DNA of 54,422 bases from IMG/VR virus record IMGVR_UViG_3300021420_000044, positions 1 to 54,422 of that record, one strand, 5' to 3'. The stretch comes from a virus. This document shows, in pieces, positions 17,196-24,908 of this stretch (position 1 is the first letter of the stretch; each line of letters opens with the position of its first letter). Position numbers and translations under genes: made by a program. The notes beneath the pieces were generated by a model. That model did not search any database and was not told the origin of the DNA. It saw nothing but the letters and a program-made list of their open reading frames with translations.

Positions 17196-17405
17196 TTAAT
17201 AGCGGAGTTTTTTCATAGTGTAAGCAGTGACTTGTATCCAGATTCTCCCACCGATTTCCCTACGAGTCTGAATCGAGAATGCGTGCAGCGTACCATCGGA
17301 TACCCATTCATACACAGTGCGCAGCGGACGATTGACTAACGCAGAGAATTCCTTCACGGATAACCACTGCGGGGCACTTTCAGTGTTGATGGGCTGAGTG
17401 CTCAT
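17196..17405 (-). CDS. Excisionase-like helix-turn-helix protein
   Basis: 69 residues. Residues 14-45 fit a MerR/excisionase-type winged helix-turn-helix: WLSVKEFSALVNRPLRTVYE, followed by WVSDGTLHAF and a wing with basic residues. Such domains bind DNA and act as excisionases or regulators. No integrase is seen, so a regulatory or packaging role is more likely. The ATG overlaps the portal stop by four bases. A regulator placed between portal and scaffold is unusual. Confidence 0.7.
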   Translation of the reverse strand: MSTQPINTESAPQWLSVKEFSALVNRPLRTVYEWVSDGTLHAFSIQTRREIGGRIWIQVTAYTMKKLRY

Positions 17406-19090
17406 TTTTTGTTCCCCTTCGTCTTCGCCAGAGCTGCCAGTTCCATCTCGCGCTCTATGCGGTCTGCTACCCCTCCAGCATCCGGGAAGTCCAAATGCTC
17501 TAGGCCAGTTCGCGTATCCATCATGCCGAGTTTCTTGAGTTCCGGCACCATGCGCTTAATCATCATCTGCGACATTGGACGCAGGCTGGCGTCGTCCAGT
17601 TCGACATCGTAAATGTCGTGGCGGCTCAGCAGTCCCGGCCACTTCACGATTTCCCGTCCTGACTCGCCATCGTACTGAACTGCCTGCTCGCGCATGAATT
17701 TCCCAATGAGGTGAAACTGCGTCCAAGCAATGCGGTAAAACGCTTCCGCATGAAGTCGTCCACGAAGCTGAGTTAGACCTTGCGAGCGAATCACCGACTC
17801 ATCAAATAGTTCAGGAGAAATGTTTCCTGCTCCTGGCTTGCCAGAACGAGCGTCAGTGAAGCCTTGCAATTCTTTTTGCTTGTCGAGTAGTAGTTGCGGA
17901 TACTGCGAGAATTGTTGTGGGAAAGGAGGAGGAGCGAGAATCTTTACACCATCAATCGTGTTGGCGTTGACTACCTGGACTTCTCCCGGCATCCCGCCAT
18001 AGGCGTCAGGGTCGATTCCCGTTCGTTCGTCAATAAGTGTAATCCCGTTGTTGATGCGGATAGCATTCTCGAAAAGCTGTGTCCAGAGTCGTTCAGAAAC
18101 GTTCTGAATATCGCGGGAATACCTAACGGCAGGGACCGCCCAGATACCATGCAAGGGAACGGTTGACCAGAACGGGACAATGGGGAAACTTTTGAGAGGA
18201 TAGGGATTATCACCATCTTGGAGTATCTGCCCTTCGCAGTCAACAATGAGCCGGTTGTTAGGATACCGCCACTCAAAGTCCGCAGGAACTATAGCGCCTT
18301 CTGGGAGCTTCTTTTCCTCGATTTTCAGCCGCGTGGAGTCTTCGCAAAAGCACCACCTTACCCGCACTCGATTGTCGTTTGGTATGGACCGATTATTCGG
18401 TAACCCAGGAACCATCGACATTGGCCCTTGCGGCATCTGGAATCCATAGCCGGAATCTCCAATAGCGGGGCTAACACTTCGTCCTGCCACTCTTGGCTTG
18501 ACTCCGGCAGAAGTCTTGGGCCAGCGTTTCCGTACCCGGTCCAGGTGCATGTAATCTTCGAGGATGACATAAGACCAATCCAGCTCATACGACGTAAACG
18601 GGTCGCAGTCAAACGTCCGTGGGTCCCTCATTTTAGCCCACGTGCCACCTCTCCCGCTTCTCATGTCAGGGTCATAGCCAATCTGAATCGGCGTCATCCC
18701 GGTAAACATCGAGGAGAGAATGGCGAACATCGAGTGATAGTTAATCTTCGACCGTCGCCACTCCGATTGCAGGACTTTTTCGCGTTCTTCTTCGCGCTTC
18801 GAGGATTGCGTGTTGATGATGTAAGGGCGAGGCGCGACTTCCGTTAAATCGTTGGCCTCGCGCATCATCAAGGTTTGGAGTTCAGGAGTGCGAATCAGCG
18901 GACGGAATGAAGGCAGTGGCCCACCGGAATCGGTTAGCGCGTAGAATGCTTCCATGTCCTCGTACCAGCGTTCCCCGAGGACTTGATTTTTGTGGTCTTT
19001 GGAAAGTCTTTGCCACTCTGAAATGTGGGATGACAGTGGGTTTTCTGTCTCCACAGACTTGCGAGATGTAACGACATGCAGGTTAGCCAT
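17402..19090 (-). CDS. Portal protein
   Basis: 562 residues. Features fit a phage portal: an N-terminal helical part, a central alpha/beta segment with many Trp and Pro residues, and a C-terminal helical region (MAIL-like helices ending in AALAKTKGNKK). The segments IWAVPAVRYSRDIQNVSE and WTQLFENAIRINNGITL fit the wing-to-stem transition, and GAGNISPELFDESVIRS fits the loop region of podovirus-like portals. It lies between terminase and scaffold, as expected. Start: ATG overlapping the TAA of the 46-residue gene (TAATG). Confidence 0.75.
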   Translation of the reverse strand: MANLHVVTSRKSVETENPLSSHISEWQRLSKDHKNQVLGERWYEDMEAFYALTDSGGPLPSFRPLIRTPELQTLMMREANDLTEVAPRPYIINTQSSKREEEREKVLQSEWRRSKINYHSMFAILSSMFTGMTPIQIGYDPDMRSGRGGTWAKMRDPRTFDCDPFTSYELDWSYVILEDYMHLDRVRKRWPKTSAGVKPRVAGRSVSPAIGDSGYGFQMPQGPMSMVPGLPNNRSIPNDNRVRVRWCFCEDSTRLKIEEKKLPEGAIVPADFEWRYPNNRLIVDCEGQILQDGDNPYPLKSFPIVPFWSTVPLHGIWAVPAVRYSRDIQNVSERLWTQLFENAIRINNGITLIDERTGIDPDAYGGMPGEVQVVNANTIDGVKILAPPPFPQQFSQYPQLLLDKQKELQGFTDARSGKPGAGNISPELFDESVIRSQGLTQLRGRLHAEAFYRIAWTQFHLIGKFMREQAVQYDGESGREIVKWPGLLSRHDIYDVELDDASLRPMSQMMIKRMVPELKKLGMMDTRTGLEHLDFPDAGGVADRIEREMELAALAKTKGNKK

Positions 19091-19230
19091 TACTTCCGCT
19101 TTCGCGTCTTGCGCCTATCCTTGCCGATGCCCAACCGTGTTCCCTTGCGTACGGGCCGCTTCTGCTCACGGCGAGACATTTCCTCTTCGGGCCTACCGTA
19201 GTCAGAGCATGGAATCGGCGTCGGATTCAT
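19090..19230 (-). CDS. Basic mini-protein before portal, 46 residues
   Basis: Starts MNPTPIPCSDYGRPEEEMS and ends DRRKTRKRK. The C-terminal 30 residues carry 16 Lys or Arg. GCAGGAGTGCT precedes the ATG. It overlaps the upstream Cys-rich gene by four bases and the portal gene by one, so all three are translationally linked. Role unknown; perhaps DNA or portal contact. Confidence 0.65.
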   Translation of the reverse strand: MNPTPIPCSDYGRPEEEMSRREQKRPVRKGTRLGIGKDRRKTRKRK

Positions 19231-19412
19231 AGCACTCCTGCAATCGACAGGCAATCAGGCGCGCAACTGCAACATTCATCGCACATGCAACACACATTAC
19301 ACCACTGATAAATCGGCCACATCTCCTCACATACTGAACACATCAAGCGCCTCTGCGACCATAGGCCAACGGTGCTTTCCCATCGACAGTCGTACCCGCT
19401 AGGGCTAGACAT
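19227..19412 (-). CDS. Cysteine-rich protein, 61 residues
   Basis: Eleven cysteines, nine of them between residues 28 and 53, with CxxC-like spacing (for example CNVCCMCDECCSC). This suggests a compact fold with two metal ions, as in zinc clusters or metallothioneins. It is coupled on both sides (TAATG at the start, ATGA at the end). No family recognised. Confidence 0.55.
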   Translation of the reverse strand: MSSPSGYDCRWESTVGLWSQRRLMCSVCEEMWPIYQWCNVCCMCDECCSCAPDCLSIAGVL

Positions 19413-19519
19413 TACTGCCGCTTCCGATTGCGCATGTAGCGGCTCAGCACCTTGCCCTTGCCCGACTTGCCGCTAGGCATCTTCCCCTTGTGGGAGAAGT
19501 TCTTCCTTGGATTTCTCAT
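19412..19519 (-). CDS. Basic mini-protein, 35 residues
   Basis: Starts MRNPRKNFSHKGK and ends YMRNRKRQ, with 15 Lys or Arg and no acidic residue. It starts inside the end of the 180-residue gene in another frame (47-base overlap). GGAG about nine bases before the ATG is a fair ribosome site. Its stop overlaps the next start (TAATG). Confidence 0.5.
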   Translation of the reverse strand: MRNPRKNFSHKGKMPSGKSGKGKVLSRYMRNRKRQ

Positions 19520-20015
19520 TTGTTGGCTCCGCGTTCAACCATTGTGAGAAGGCATCGGCCATCGTCATCTTGCCTTCGTCCCCGCCCTCTTTCAGATGCG
19601 ATTGCAACTCTTTCACTCGCTCATCGAGTTCCTTCGCAGTATAGATGCCGCCATCGACTAGCGTGCGCTGATGTTTTCTGAGTTCCAAAAGAAAGTAGCG
19701 GTAGGACTTTGAGGCAGATTCTTCGTCGTAGATTCGGGCAAACTCGTTGCCGATTTTCTCGTACAGCGTAAGCGCTTTGTTGCGGACGCTCAGCGCCTTT
19801 CGGTTCTGAACGGATACAGCCCGGACTCCACTCTCTGTTTGCGCTCCGTCTCCGTTCTCTGCTTTTTCTGACGCTGTTCCCGCTCCTGCTCCATCAGGTA
19901 AAGACGTAGGTTGTCTTCGGTCGATACTCGGGCTGGCGGGATTTCCTGTGGCTCCTCGGTTGGCGTACTCAACGGCGGCTGCGACTTTCGCGGAGAAGTT
20001 TTCGGAGCTGCCCAT
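19473..20015 (-). CDS. Hypothetical protein, start uncertain
   Basis: 180 residues if the ATG at 20015 is used. The C-terminal half (from about residue 75) is a convincing helical protein with RYFLLELRKHQRTLV and KELDERVKELQSHL. The first 70 residues are low complexity and share 226 bases with the end of the 153-residue gene in another frame. No ATG, GTG or TTG was found in this frame just after that gene ends. Either a long overlap or a ribosomal frameshift is needed. Position upstream of portal is where some phages place a small terminase or packaging factor, but no such motif is seen. Confidence 0.5.
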   Translation of the reverse strand: MGSSENFSAKVAAAVEYANRGATGNPASPSIDRRQPTSLPDGAGAGTASEKAENGDGAQTESGVRAVSVQNRKALSVRNKALTLYEKIGNEFARIYDEESASKSYRYFLLELRKHQRTLVDGGIYTAKELDERVKELQSHLKEGGDEGKMTMADAFSQWLNAEPTNEKSKEELLPQGEDA

Positions 20016-20251
20016 GCAGGAGGCTCGCTAACTACATAAAGGTCTGTGGTTCTTGGACCTAAACGTAGCACAACTTCCGTCAGACTGTCATTAGGAAACC
20101 GCGTCAGAACTTGGTCGGTGACCGCGAGAATATCGTTTACCTTAATGCGAATCTCCCCGCCCTGCTTCTTCACAATGGCCGCAAGCAAGTTCAGCAGATA
20201 GCGGTCTGGTGCCATGCCGGCACTCGAAAGGGGGTACGGAAGTTCATTCAT
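19790..20251 (-). CDS. Hypothetical protein, possible packaging factor
   Basis: 153 residues. Residues 15-75 look globular (YLLNLLAAIVKKQGGEIRIK), a Pro-rich linker follows, and residues 110-153 are a charged helix (LYLMEQEREQRQKKQRTETE). It lies just downstream of the terminase block and upstream of portal. It overlaps the next gene by 226 bases, so its relation to that frame should be treated as open. Confidence 0.5.
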   Translation of the reverse strand: MNELPYPLSSAGMAPDRYLLNLLAAIVKKQGGEIRIKVNDILAVTDQVLTRFPNDSLTEVVLRLGPRTTDLYVVSEPPAWAAPKTSPRKSQPPLSTPTEEPQEIPPARVSTEDNLRLYLMEQEREQRQKKQRTETERKQRVESGLYPFRTERR

Positions 20252-20477
20252 TTTCGCACGGGCAATCTAGTCCGACTGCCCAATAATGCGTGCAGCAGAA
20301 ATAGTTTCCAGTAGTATAAAAATGAAATCTTGGCAGTTTCACTGGCACCCCTCGGCCCAGAGAGTCATATACCATCAGAGAGCCTTGCGGAAAGTGAGCG
20401 CACATACCAGCAGTGTTCTGCTTGCCGCAGGAGCAGAGAAGCATTTCGTATTTCCTGCCGTCCGCCGTGCTCACCAT
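20244..20477 (-). CDS. Cysteine-rich protein, 77 residues
   Basis: Contains CSC, a single Cys near residue 26, CC and CPC motifs with His residues (HFPQG, CCTHYW), so a zinc-binding fold is plausible. It is eight bases into the next gene. Function unknown. Confidence 0.5.
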   Translation of the reverse strand: MVSTADGRKYEMLLCSCGKQNTAGMCAHFPQGSLMVYDSLGRGVPVKLPRFHFYTTGNYFCCTHYWAVGLDCPCENE

Positions 20478-20478
20478 G

Positions 20479-20673
20479 CTACGCCGGCTTGTCGATGACA
20501 GCCTTTAACGCGACTTTCAAGTCCGCCGCTTTCTTTGTGGCCGCTGTGGCTACCTGCTGCGCTCCAGCGAGCGTTTGCTGTGCCACGGTTACCGCATGTT
20601 GGGCCTTTTCCAGTTCGTCCAAGGCTATCTGGTAGTTATTGGAAGCATCGCGTAGGTCTTCGCTGTTGCTCAT
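20479..20673 (-). CDS. Small coiled-coil protein, 64 residues
   Basis: One long helix with heptad spacing through residues 10-58 (ALDELEKAQHAVTVAQQTLA). Ala-rich and without cysteine. It overlaps the 82-residue gene by four bases. It may oligomerise; position next to terminase might suggest packaging, without direct evidence. Confidence 0.55.
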   Translation of the reverse strand: MSNSEDLRDASNNYQIALDELEKAQHAVTVAQQTLAGAQQVATAATKKAADLKVALKAVIDKPA

Positions 20674-20918
20674 AGTTTCCCTCCGTGGGGAATATTAACC
20701 GATTCCAGAACAGGCCACACAGAAAATTCGCTGACTAGCATATCGTCGTAGTAAACCACCATAGCTCCGAAGAACCGCCAAGGTTCCCCTCGCCTTTTGT
20801 CTGCCAATATCACGGCCTCCAAAGCGCGGTACACATCAAGTCCGCACCGAATCTGTTTCGGCTCTTGATTGCCATACGAATTGCTCATTTGCACTTCTAT
20901 AATCTCGGCAATGTTCAT
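20670..20918 (-). CDS. Hypothetical protein, 82 residues
   Basis: Starts three bases after the terminase stop. It has a small mixed alpha/beta pattern and no motif. ATGA overlap with the coiled-coil gene indicates a shared operon. Confidence 0.55.
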   Translation of the reverse strand: MNIAEIIEVQMSNSYGNQEPKQIRCGLDVYRALEAVILADKRRGEPWRFFGAMVVYYDDMLVSEFSVWPVLESVNIPHGGKL

Positions 20919-20921
20919 CGC

Positions 20922-23705
20922 TTACACTCCGTCAATTAAGGACTTCTTTTTCGCTTTCTCGTTGTAAATCCGCAGCTTGTTCAGATGATTTGTGCTCGTC
21001 CACCCAAACAAGCCAAACGCATTCGTCTCTGGACTCTCCATCCACTGCACCCCTTGATGATTCTCTTTGTCCTCCGTCAGCTTTTGCGACATGCGGTCTT
21101 CGTGAGAGCCATGCGGATAGTGATGGTCCTGCATTGCGGCCCAACCGAGCAGACCAGCCATCATCAAATCGTCGTGGCCCTTCACTACTGTCCAGCGCCA
21201 ACCCATTTCCATTTTGCACTTGGACATCTGCGTGACTAATTCTTGGTCGTGCGGGAAACATTCTTTCCGCCGTAATGAAGTTCTAAATAATGCGAGAGCG
21301 CGCTGTCGGCTTCGTTCTGTTGTTTCCCATCCGAGAGAAGTACGCGGCTTTTTATCAAAACGGTCGTCGCGGCCAAGCCATAAATATTGCCCGGGATAAT
21401 GCCATCGATCGCGGAGTTCTCGCAGCACAATGTATCCCCATCCTCCGGTGATTTCAACATTGACCATCGCCTTTCCGTACATTCTTCCAATGTAATTAAC
21501 AATACTGCCGAGAATTTCTGGTCCAACGTGAGCCGCATAACTGAACGCTTGGTCACCAGTCTCCGCATTCCAGCCAACCATCGCAGAAAAATCTCCCGAC
21601 TCCAGACCCTTGCTCGCGTCCACGCCCACGTATACATGCTCGCCTTCTTTCGGCCACTCAAATATTTTCAGCGGACCTTCTCTTGCCTCTTCAAATTCCA
21701 GTGACCAATCAGTCGAGAGCGGGACCATACGCATGTGCGTAATCGGTTCTCTTATGTGGTCCTGCGCCATCTTCATTTCCTGGAAGTCGAAGGCTGGATT
21801 TCCGGTGCTAATAAATGCTTCATCTGGCGTGTTGTGAGAGGCGATTCCATTCGCACCGAAGACGTGTTCTTTGTGGTCTATCGAGAGGTCGTACACTGGA
21901 TGGAGGCCAATGTTCGTTACCTGCACCACAGTGTCTTCAAACGTAATTTGCTGGAATCGGCGTGAAAGCGGGACCACTTTACGGTGCCTGTTTTTCTTTC
22001 GTTCGCTCAGGAATCCAATCTGCTCGTTGAACTCCACTGACTCCCGCAGGCGCAGATTAATATTGTTGTCCATGTAGTGATACCCACGGTCATTCACTAC
22101 TGGTCGGCTCGAAATTTTGGCTGTAATACCGAATCCCAGAAGCAGCAATTGGATTTGCTCAAGGAACTCGATGTGTTTAGAAAATAACTTTATTCGGTTG
22201 TCCTTGTAAGCATTGAAGCCATCCGCCTCGAACAGCCCAGACAGAAACTCTTTGACGATGTGCTTCGGAGACTTCCAGATGCAATCTGGCACACAGACCC
22301 TTCTGTGCGGTTTGTCTTTATGATAAATACCGAGTTTCTTCATCAGGTGACGAAAGTAGACACTGCCGACACGGACCTCCGTACACCCTTTGTTTGGTCC
22401 AGTTTGCCTCTGAGTTGAGTTCCCAAATAATTTTCGTTGATATGCCGCGACCCACTCCACCAAATCCACGTCTTGCCCGAAGCACGCAATAGACACGATG
22501 CCATCCGTGTAGCAACCGTCGCCCATGAACACGCCGAGAAAGCGTGCAAAGTCTGGCGTAATTTCTATTTCTGACTTAACATCGCATGGCTCGTTCCACC
22601 TGACAGTCAGTGGCGTATCAGCAAAGCGCGGCGGTAGCAGGCGGAGTTTTTTATTCAGTGTCTTTTCTAGATGTATAAACGTGCCGTCCGCCAATTGCAC
22701 AGGATGATCCAATGTGCCTCGAAGAACTCGGCCTTGCTCAGTTCTTATTTCGCAGCACTCCTTGAAGCCAGTCATCCCGCATGACGTGACTGTACCCAAT
22801 TCGGAAATGTCTCCTGGCACAGCATCGCGTATTTTCACGATTCCACGATTCGTACCAACCAGGGTATCGGCCAAAAGGCACGCGGGATACTCGGCTCTCC
22901 ACGTATAAATTGACCCGCCGCATTTCGTCTCCAACGTCTGACGATGCCACGCAATCTGTCCTTTCGTAACCTTGAACTCGGCACAAAGCCACTTCTCGTA
23001 GTCATCTGCGGGAGCGTCTGGGGCGAGTGAATCTGGGAGAAACGAACCTGGGTCTTCGTACCAGGGAAGAAAAATTGGCATGAAGTCGTTTTGCCCGTCT
23101 ACGGCGGCATTCCAATAATCGTAATAAGCCTCCCCTGGCCCCTCCATCCCATTCGCCGTCGTCTCAATCGCCACAATGTTGTCTGGGTCTTTCGATGAGA
23201 CGGTGTTGAGTAGCGCGATAAACGAATCCGCCCCTGGGTAGAATGCCGCCTCTGTGAGATGAAGTCCGTTGAGCGTCAATCCGCGTCCGCTAATAACAGT
23301 TTTGGCTGTAGCTCTGCGAAGCGTGGACACTCCTCCAGAGTGAGGGAAATAAATCTCACGCTGCGTATGCGGCGGCAATGTGAACGGCAAGCACAACGAA
23401 AACTCTGTTACTTGCGTGAACAGTTCTTTTGCCGTCTCTCCTAGCTGCGCGACAATCATTCCTTTGCAGTTCCGCTTCTGCAACTGCTGCGCCATCAGCA
23501 GAGAGAGCACCCACGTAGACACCCCGAGCCGGCGACTTTTCAGGAACACGGCCCACAGAGGCTTCTTCTGTTCCTGCCGTTGGCGCACCATTCGCATTAT
23601 CTTTTCTTGGGATGGGTTAAAGCGAAACGGTTTTTGCGCGCCGGTATCGCGGTCCTTGATAGTCAGTCGATTACACAAAGCCGCAAAATGGTCGAGGTTC
23701 AGCAT
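20922..23705 (-). CDS. terL: Terminase large subunit with intein
   Basis: 927 codons encode a 577-residue terminase split by a 350-residue intein. The ATPase part has a Walker A-like KSRRLGVST (residues 56-64), a Walker B-like region ending LTEAAF (150-155) and the coupling motif ETTANG (181-186). The intein spans residues 276-625, between YPA and TPDEAF, a conserved terminase motif. The nuclease part follows with YVGVDASKGLESGDFS, whose Asp fits the first metal-binding acidic residue. The enzyme cuts and pumps DNA into the prohead through the portal. Activity should require splicing. The ATG overlaps the stop of the Tat-signal gene (TAATG). Confidence 0.9.
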   Translation of the reverse strand: MLNLDHFAALCNRLTIKDRDTGAQKPFRFNPSQEKIMRMVRQRQEQKKPLWAVFLKSRRLGVSTWVLSLLMAQQLQKRNCKGMIVAQLGETAKELFTQVTEFSLCLPFTLPPHTQREIYFPHSGGVSTLRRATAKTVISGRGLTLNGLHLTEAAFYPGADSFIALLNTVSSKDPDNIVAIETTANGMEGPGEAYYDYWNAAVDGQNDFMPIFLPWYEDPGSFLPDSLAPDAPADDYEKWLCAEFKVTKGQIAWHRQTLETKCGGSIYTWRAEYPACLLADTLVGTNRGIVKIRDAVPGDISELGTVTSCGMTGFKECCEIRTEQGRVLRGTLDHPVQLADGTFIHLEKTLNKKLRLLPPRFADTPLTVRWNEPCDVKSEIEITPDFARFLGVFMGDGCYTDGIVSIACFGQDVDLVEWVAAYQRKLFGNSTQRQTGPNKGCTEVRVGSVYFRHLMKKLGIYHKDKPHRRVCVPDCIWKSPKHIVKEFLSGLFEADGFNAYKDNRIKLFSKHIEFLEQIQLLLLGFGITAKISSRPVVNDRGYHYMDNNINLRLRESVEFNEQIGFLSERKKNRHRKVVPLSRRFQQITFEDTVVQVTNIGLHPVYDLSIDHKEHVFGANGIASHNTPDEAFISTGNPAFDFQEMKMAQDHIREPITHMRMVPLSTDWSLEFEEAREGPLKIFEWPKEGEHVYVGVDASKGLESGDFSAMVGWNAETGDQAFSYAAHVGPEILGSIVNYIGRMYGKAMVNVEITGGWGYIVLRELRDRWHYPGQYLWLGRDDRFDKKPRTSLGWETTERSRQRALALFRTSLRRKECFPHDQELVTQMSKCKMEMGWRWTVVKGHDDLMMAGLLGWAAMQDHHYPHGSHEDRMSQKLTEDKENHQGVQWMESPETNAFGLFGWTSTNHLNKLRIYNEKAKKKSLIDGV
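21831..22880 (-). mobile_element. Intein with LAGLIDADG homing nuclease in TerL
   Basis: Codons 276-625 of the terminase. It starts with Cys (CLLADTLV), has a block B-like GTLDHPV (residues 330-336), two nuclease motifs FLGVFMGDG (389-397) and FLSGLFEADG (487-496), and ends VFGANGIASHN, followed by Thr as the first extein residue. These are all parts needed for splicing and for homing. It sits at a conserved motif of the terminase, as is common for inteins, because loss by imprecise deletion would kill the phage. Confidence 0.9.
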
Positions 23706-23965
23706 TATTCCTTCACTTCGTAAATCCTGATAGCGTCATCCATCGTGTGATTGCTGGAGGTCATCACAGGAATAATTGGAGTGCCGACTGGCAGTGGCCC
23801 TGGAGTGGAAAGAAACGCATCCAAGTCCACACTAGCAGGGTCAATGAAGACGATGTACTTTTTCTTGGCGTCTATCTCGAATGCCTTGCCAACTTCCAGA
23901 CCTTTAGCAATCACAGGAATGCCCGCGAGTGGAGCAAGCGACTTCAGCAGTTCTCTCCGATTCAT
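23705..23965 (-). CDS. Small Tat-signal-like exported protein
   Basis: 86 residues. The start at 23965 is supported by an ATGA overlap with the zinc-ribbon gene; the frame is open 14 codons further up. Residues 2-21 read NRRELLKSLAPLAGIPVIA: a twin-arginine motif (RRxLLK) and a weakly hydrophobic stretch. The rest (VFIDPASVDLDAFLS) is a compact alpha/beta segment. Export of a small phage protein through the Tat route is unusual. The gene directly precedes the terminase. The role is unknown. Confidence 0.6.
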   Translation of the reverse strand: MNRRELLKSLAPLAGIPVIAKGLEVGKAFEIDAKKKYIVFIDPASVDLDAFLSTPGPLPVGTPIIPVMTSSNHTMDDAIRIYEVKE

Positions 23966-24108
23966 GGCGTCGTCCATTTTCCAATAGCGTTGTAGCATTT
24001 CCAGCACAGGGATTTATCCCCAACTCTCACCAATTGGATGTACGTTTTCGGCTTCTTGCAGCAGTCGCACAACGTCATCTCTTTCACAACAAGCACCGTC
24101 TCGGTCAT
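23962..24108 (-). CDS. Zinc-ribbon-like protein, 48 residues
   Basis: Contains CDCC near residue 14 and CWKC near residue 35, a classic four-Cys zinc ribbon spacing. ATGA overlap with the glycosyltransferase stop fixes the start. Possible DNA or protein contact; no family recognised. Confidence 0.6.
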   Translation of the reverse strand: MTETVLVVKEMTLCDCCKKPKTYIQLVRVGDKSLCWKCYNAIGKWTTP

Positions 24109-24908
24109 AGCGTCTCTCCCGTCTGCGCAATGGCCGGAATATTAAGTTCGTACTCATATTGGCCAATGTGCTTGCTCACAATCCACGGACATAACCAAGT
24201 TGTTCCGCCGATTCTTTTCCACGTTCTAGCGAAATACCAGTCTTCGCTGAGGTGGATGTGGTCTTTCGGGTCAATCGGGTCCATGAAGAATGCGAATGCC
24301 TTGCGAGTCTTCATTTGCGGCAGTTCTTCGTCTACGAATTTGTACCATTGAATTGCCTTGCGGGAAATCATCTTGGTAAACACGTAACGCGGTATAAGCA
24401 TAATTCCAGTGCCCGATTCGAGCACCTTAATCGGCTTGCGCCACGACATGTTCGGGACAATAAAGTTTGCTACTACGCTGCCACCGTAAGTGTTCATGAG
24501 TTCTAGCGGATACTCTTTTTTCTGCTGACATACCTTCGCGATACGTGCCCAATTTATCCCTTTTTTGGCATAAGGTGCACACACAATCCCTCTGTGCTTC
24601 TTGGAAATTAGCAGCATGTGCAATACATCCTCTGCTTTGAGCCAAATGTCAGCATCGAGGAACAGCAAGTCCGTATAGTCGGATTGCAGAAAATGGCAGG
24701 CGATTTTGTTACGCCCTCTCGTGATGAGCGATTCGTCCATCTGCCCGCTGAACTTGTGTGTCACGCCAAACTTAGTAAGCAGATGCGTAAGAGAGAGGCA
24801 CAGAGCACGATGCTGACCAGTACATTGCGCCCCATACATAGGCGTCGCGATTTCCAGTTTCCTCTTCCGTAACCATTTCTGGTCTGTGGTGCTCACGGTG
24901 AAGCTCAC
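24105..24908 (-). CDS. GT-A-fold glycosyltransferase
   Basis: 267 residues. The motif LLFLDADIWLK (about residues 81-91) contains a DxD that binds metal and nucleotide-sugar in GT-A enzymes. The pattern after a basic segment (SLITRGRNKIACHFL) resembles phage glycosyltransferases that read as family 2-like. The ATG overlaps the FkbM-type methyltransferase stop by four bases. It has no membrane helix, so it acts in the cytoplasm. Likely targets are host surface polysaccharide precursors, phage proteins or DNA; the sequence does not decide. Confidence 0.75.
   Translation of the reverse strand: MSFTVSTTDQKWLRKRKLEIATPMYGAQCTGQHRALCLSLTHLLTKFGVTHKFSGQMDESLITRGRNKIACHFLQSDYTDLLFLDADIWLKAEDVLHMLLISKKHRGIVCAPYAKKGINWARIAKVCQQKKEYPLELMNTYGGSVVANFIVPNMSWRKPIKVLESGTGIMLIPRYVFTKMISRKAIQWYKFVDEELPQMKTRKAFAFFMDPIDPKDHIHLSEDWYFARTWKRIGGTTWLCPWIVSKHIGQYEYELNIPAIAQTGETL

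Noticed and set aside
23705-24007. Longer start (24007) for the Tat-like protein
   Set aside because: It lies inside the zinc-ribbon gene; the ATG at 23965 overlaps that stop by four bases and puts Arg-Arg at the N-terminus.
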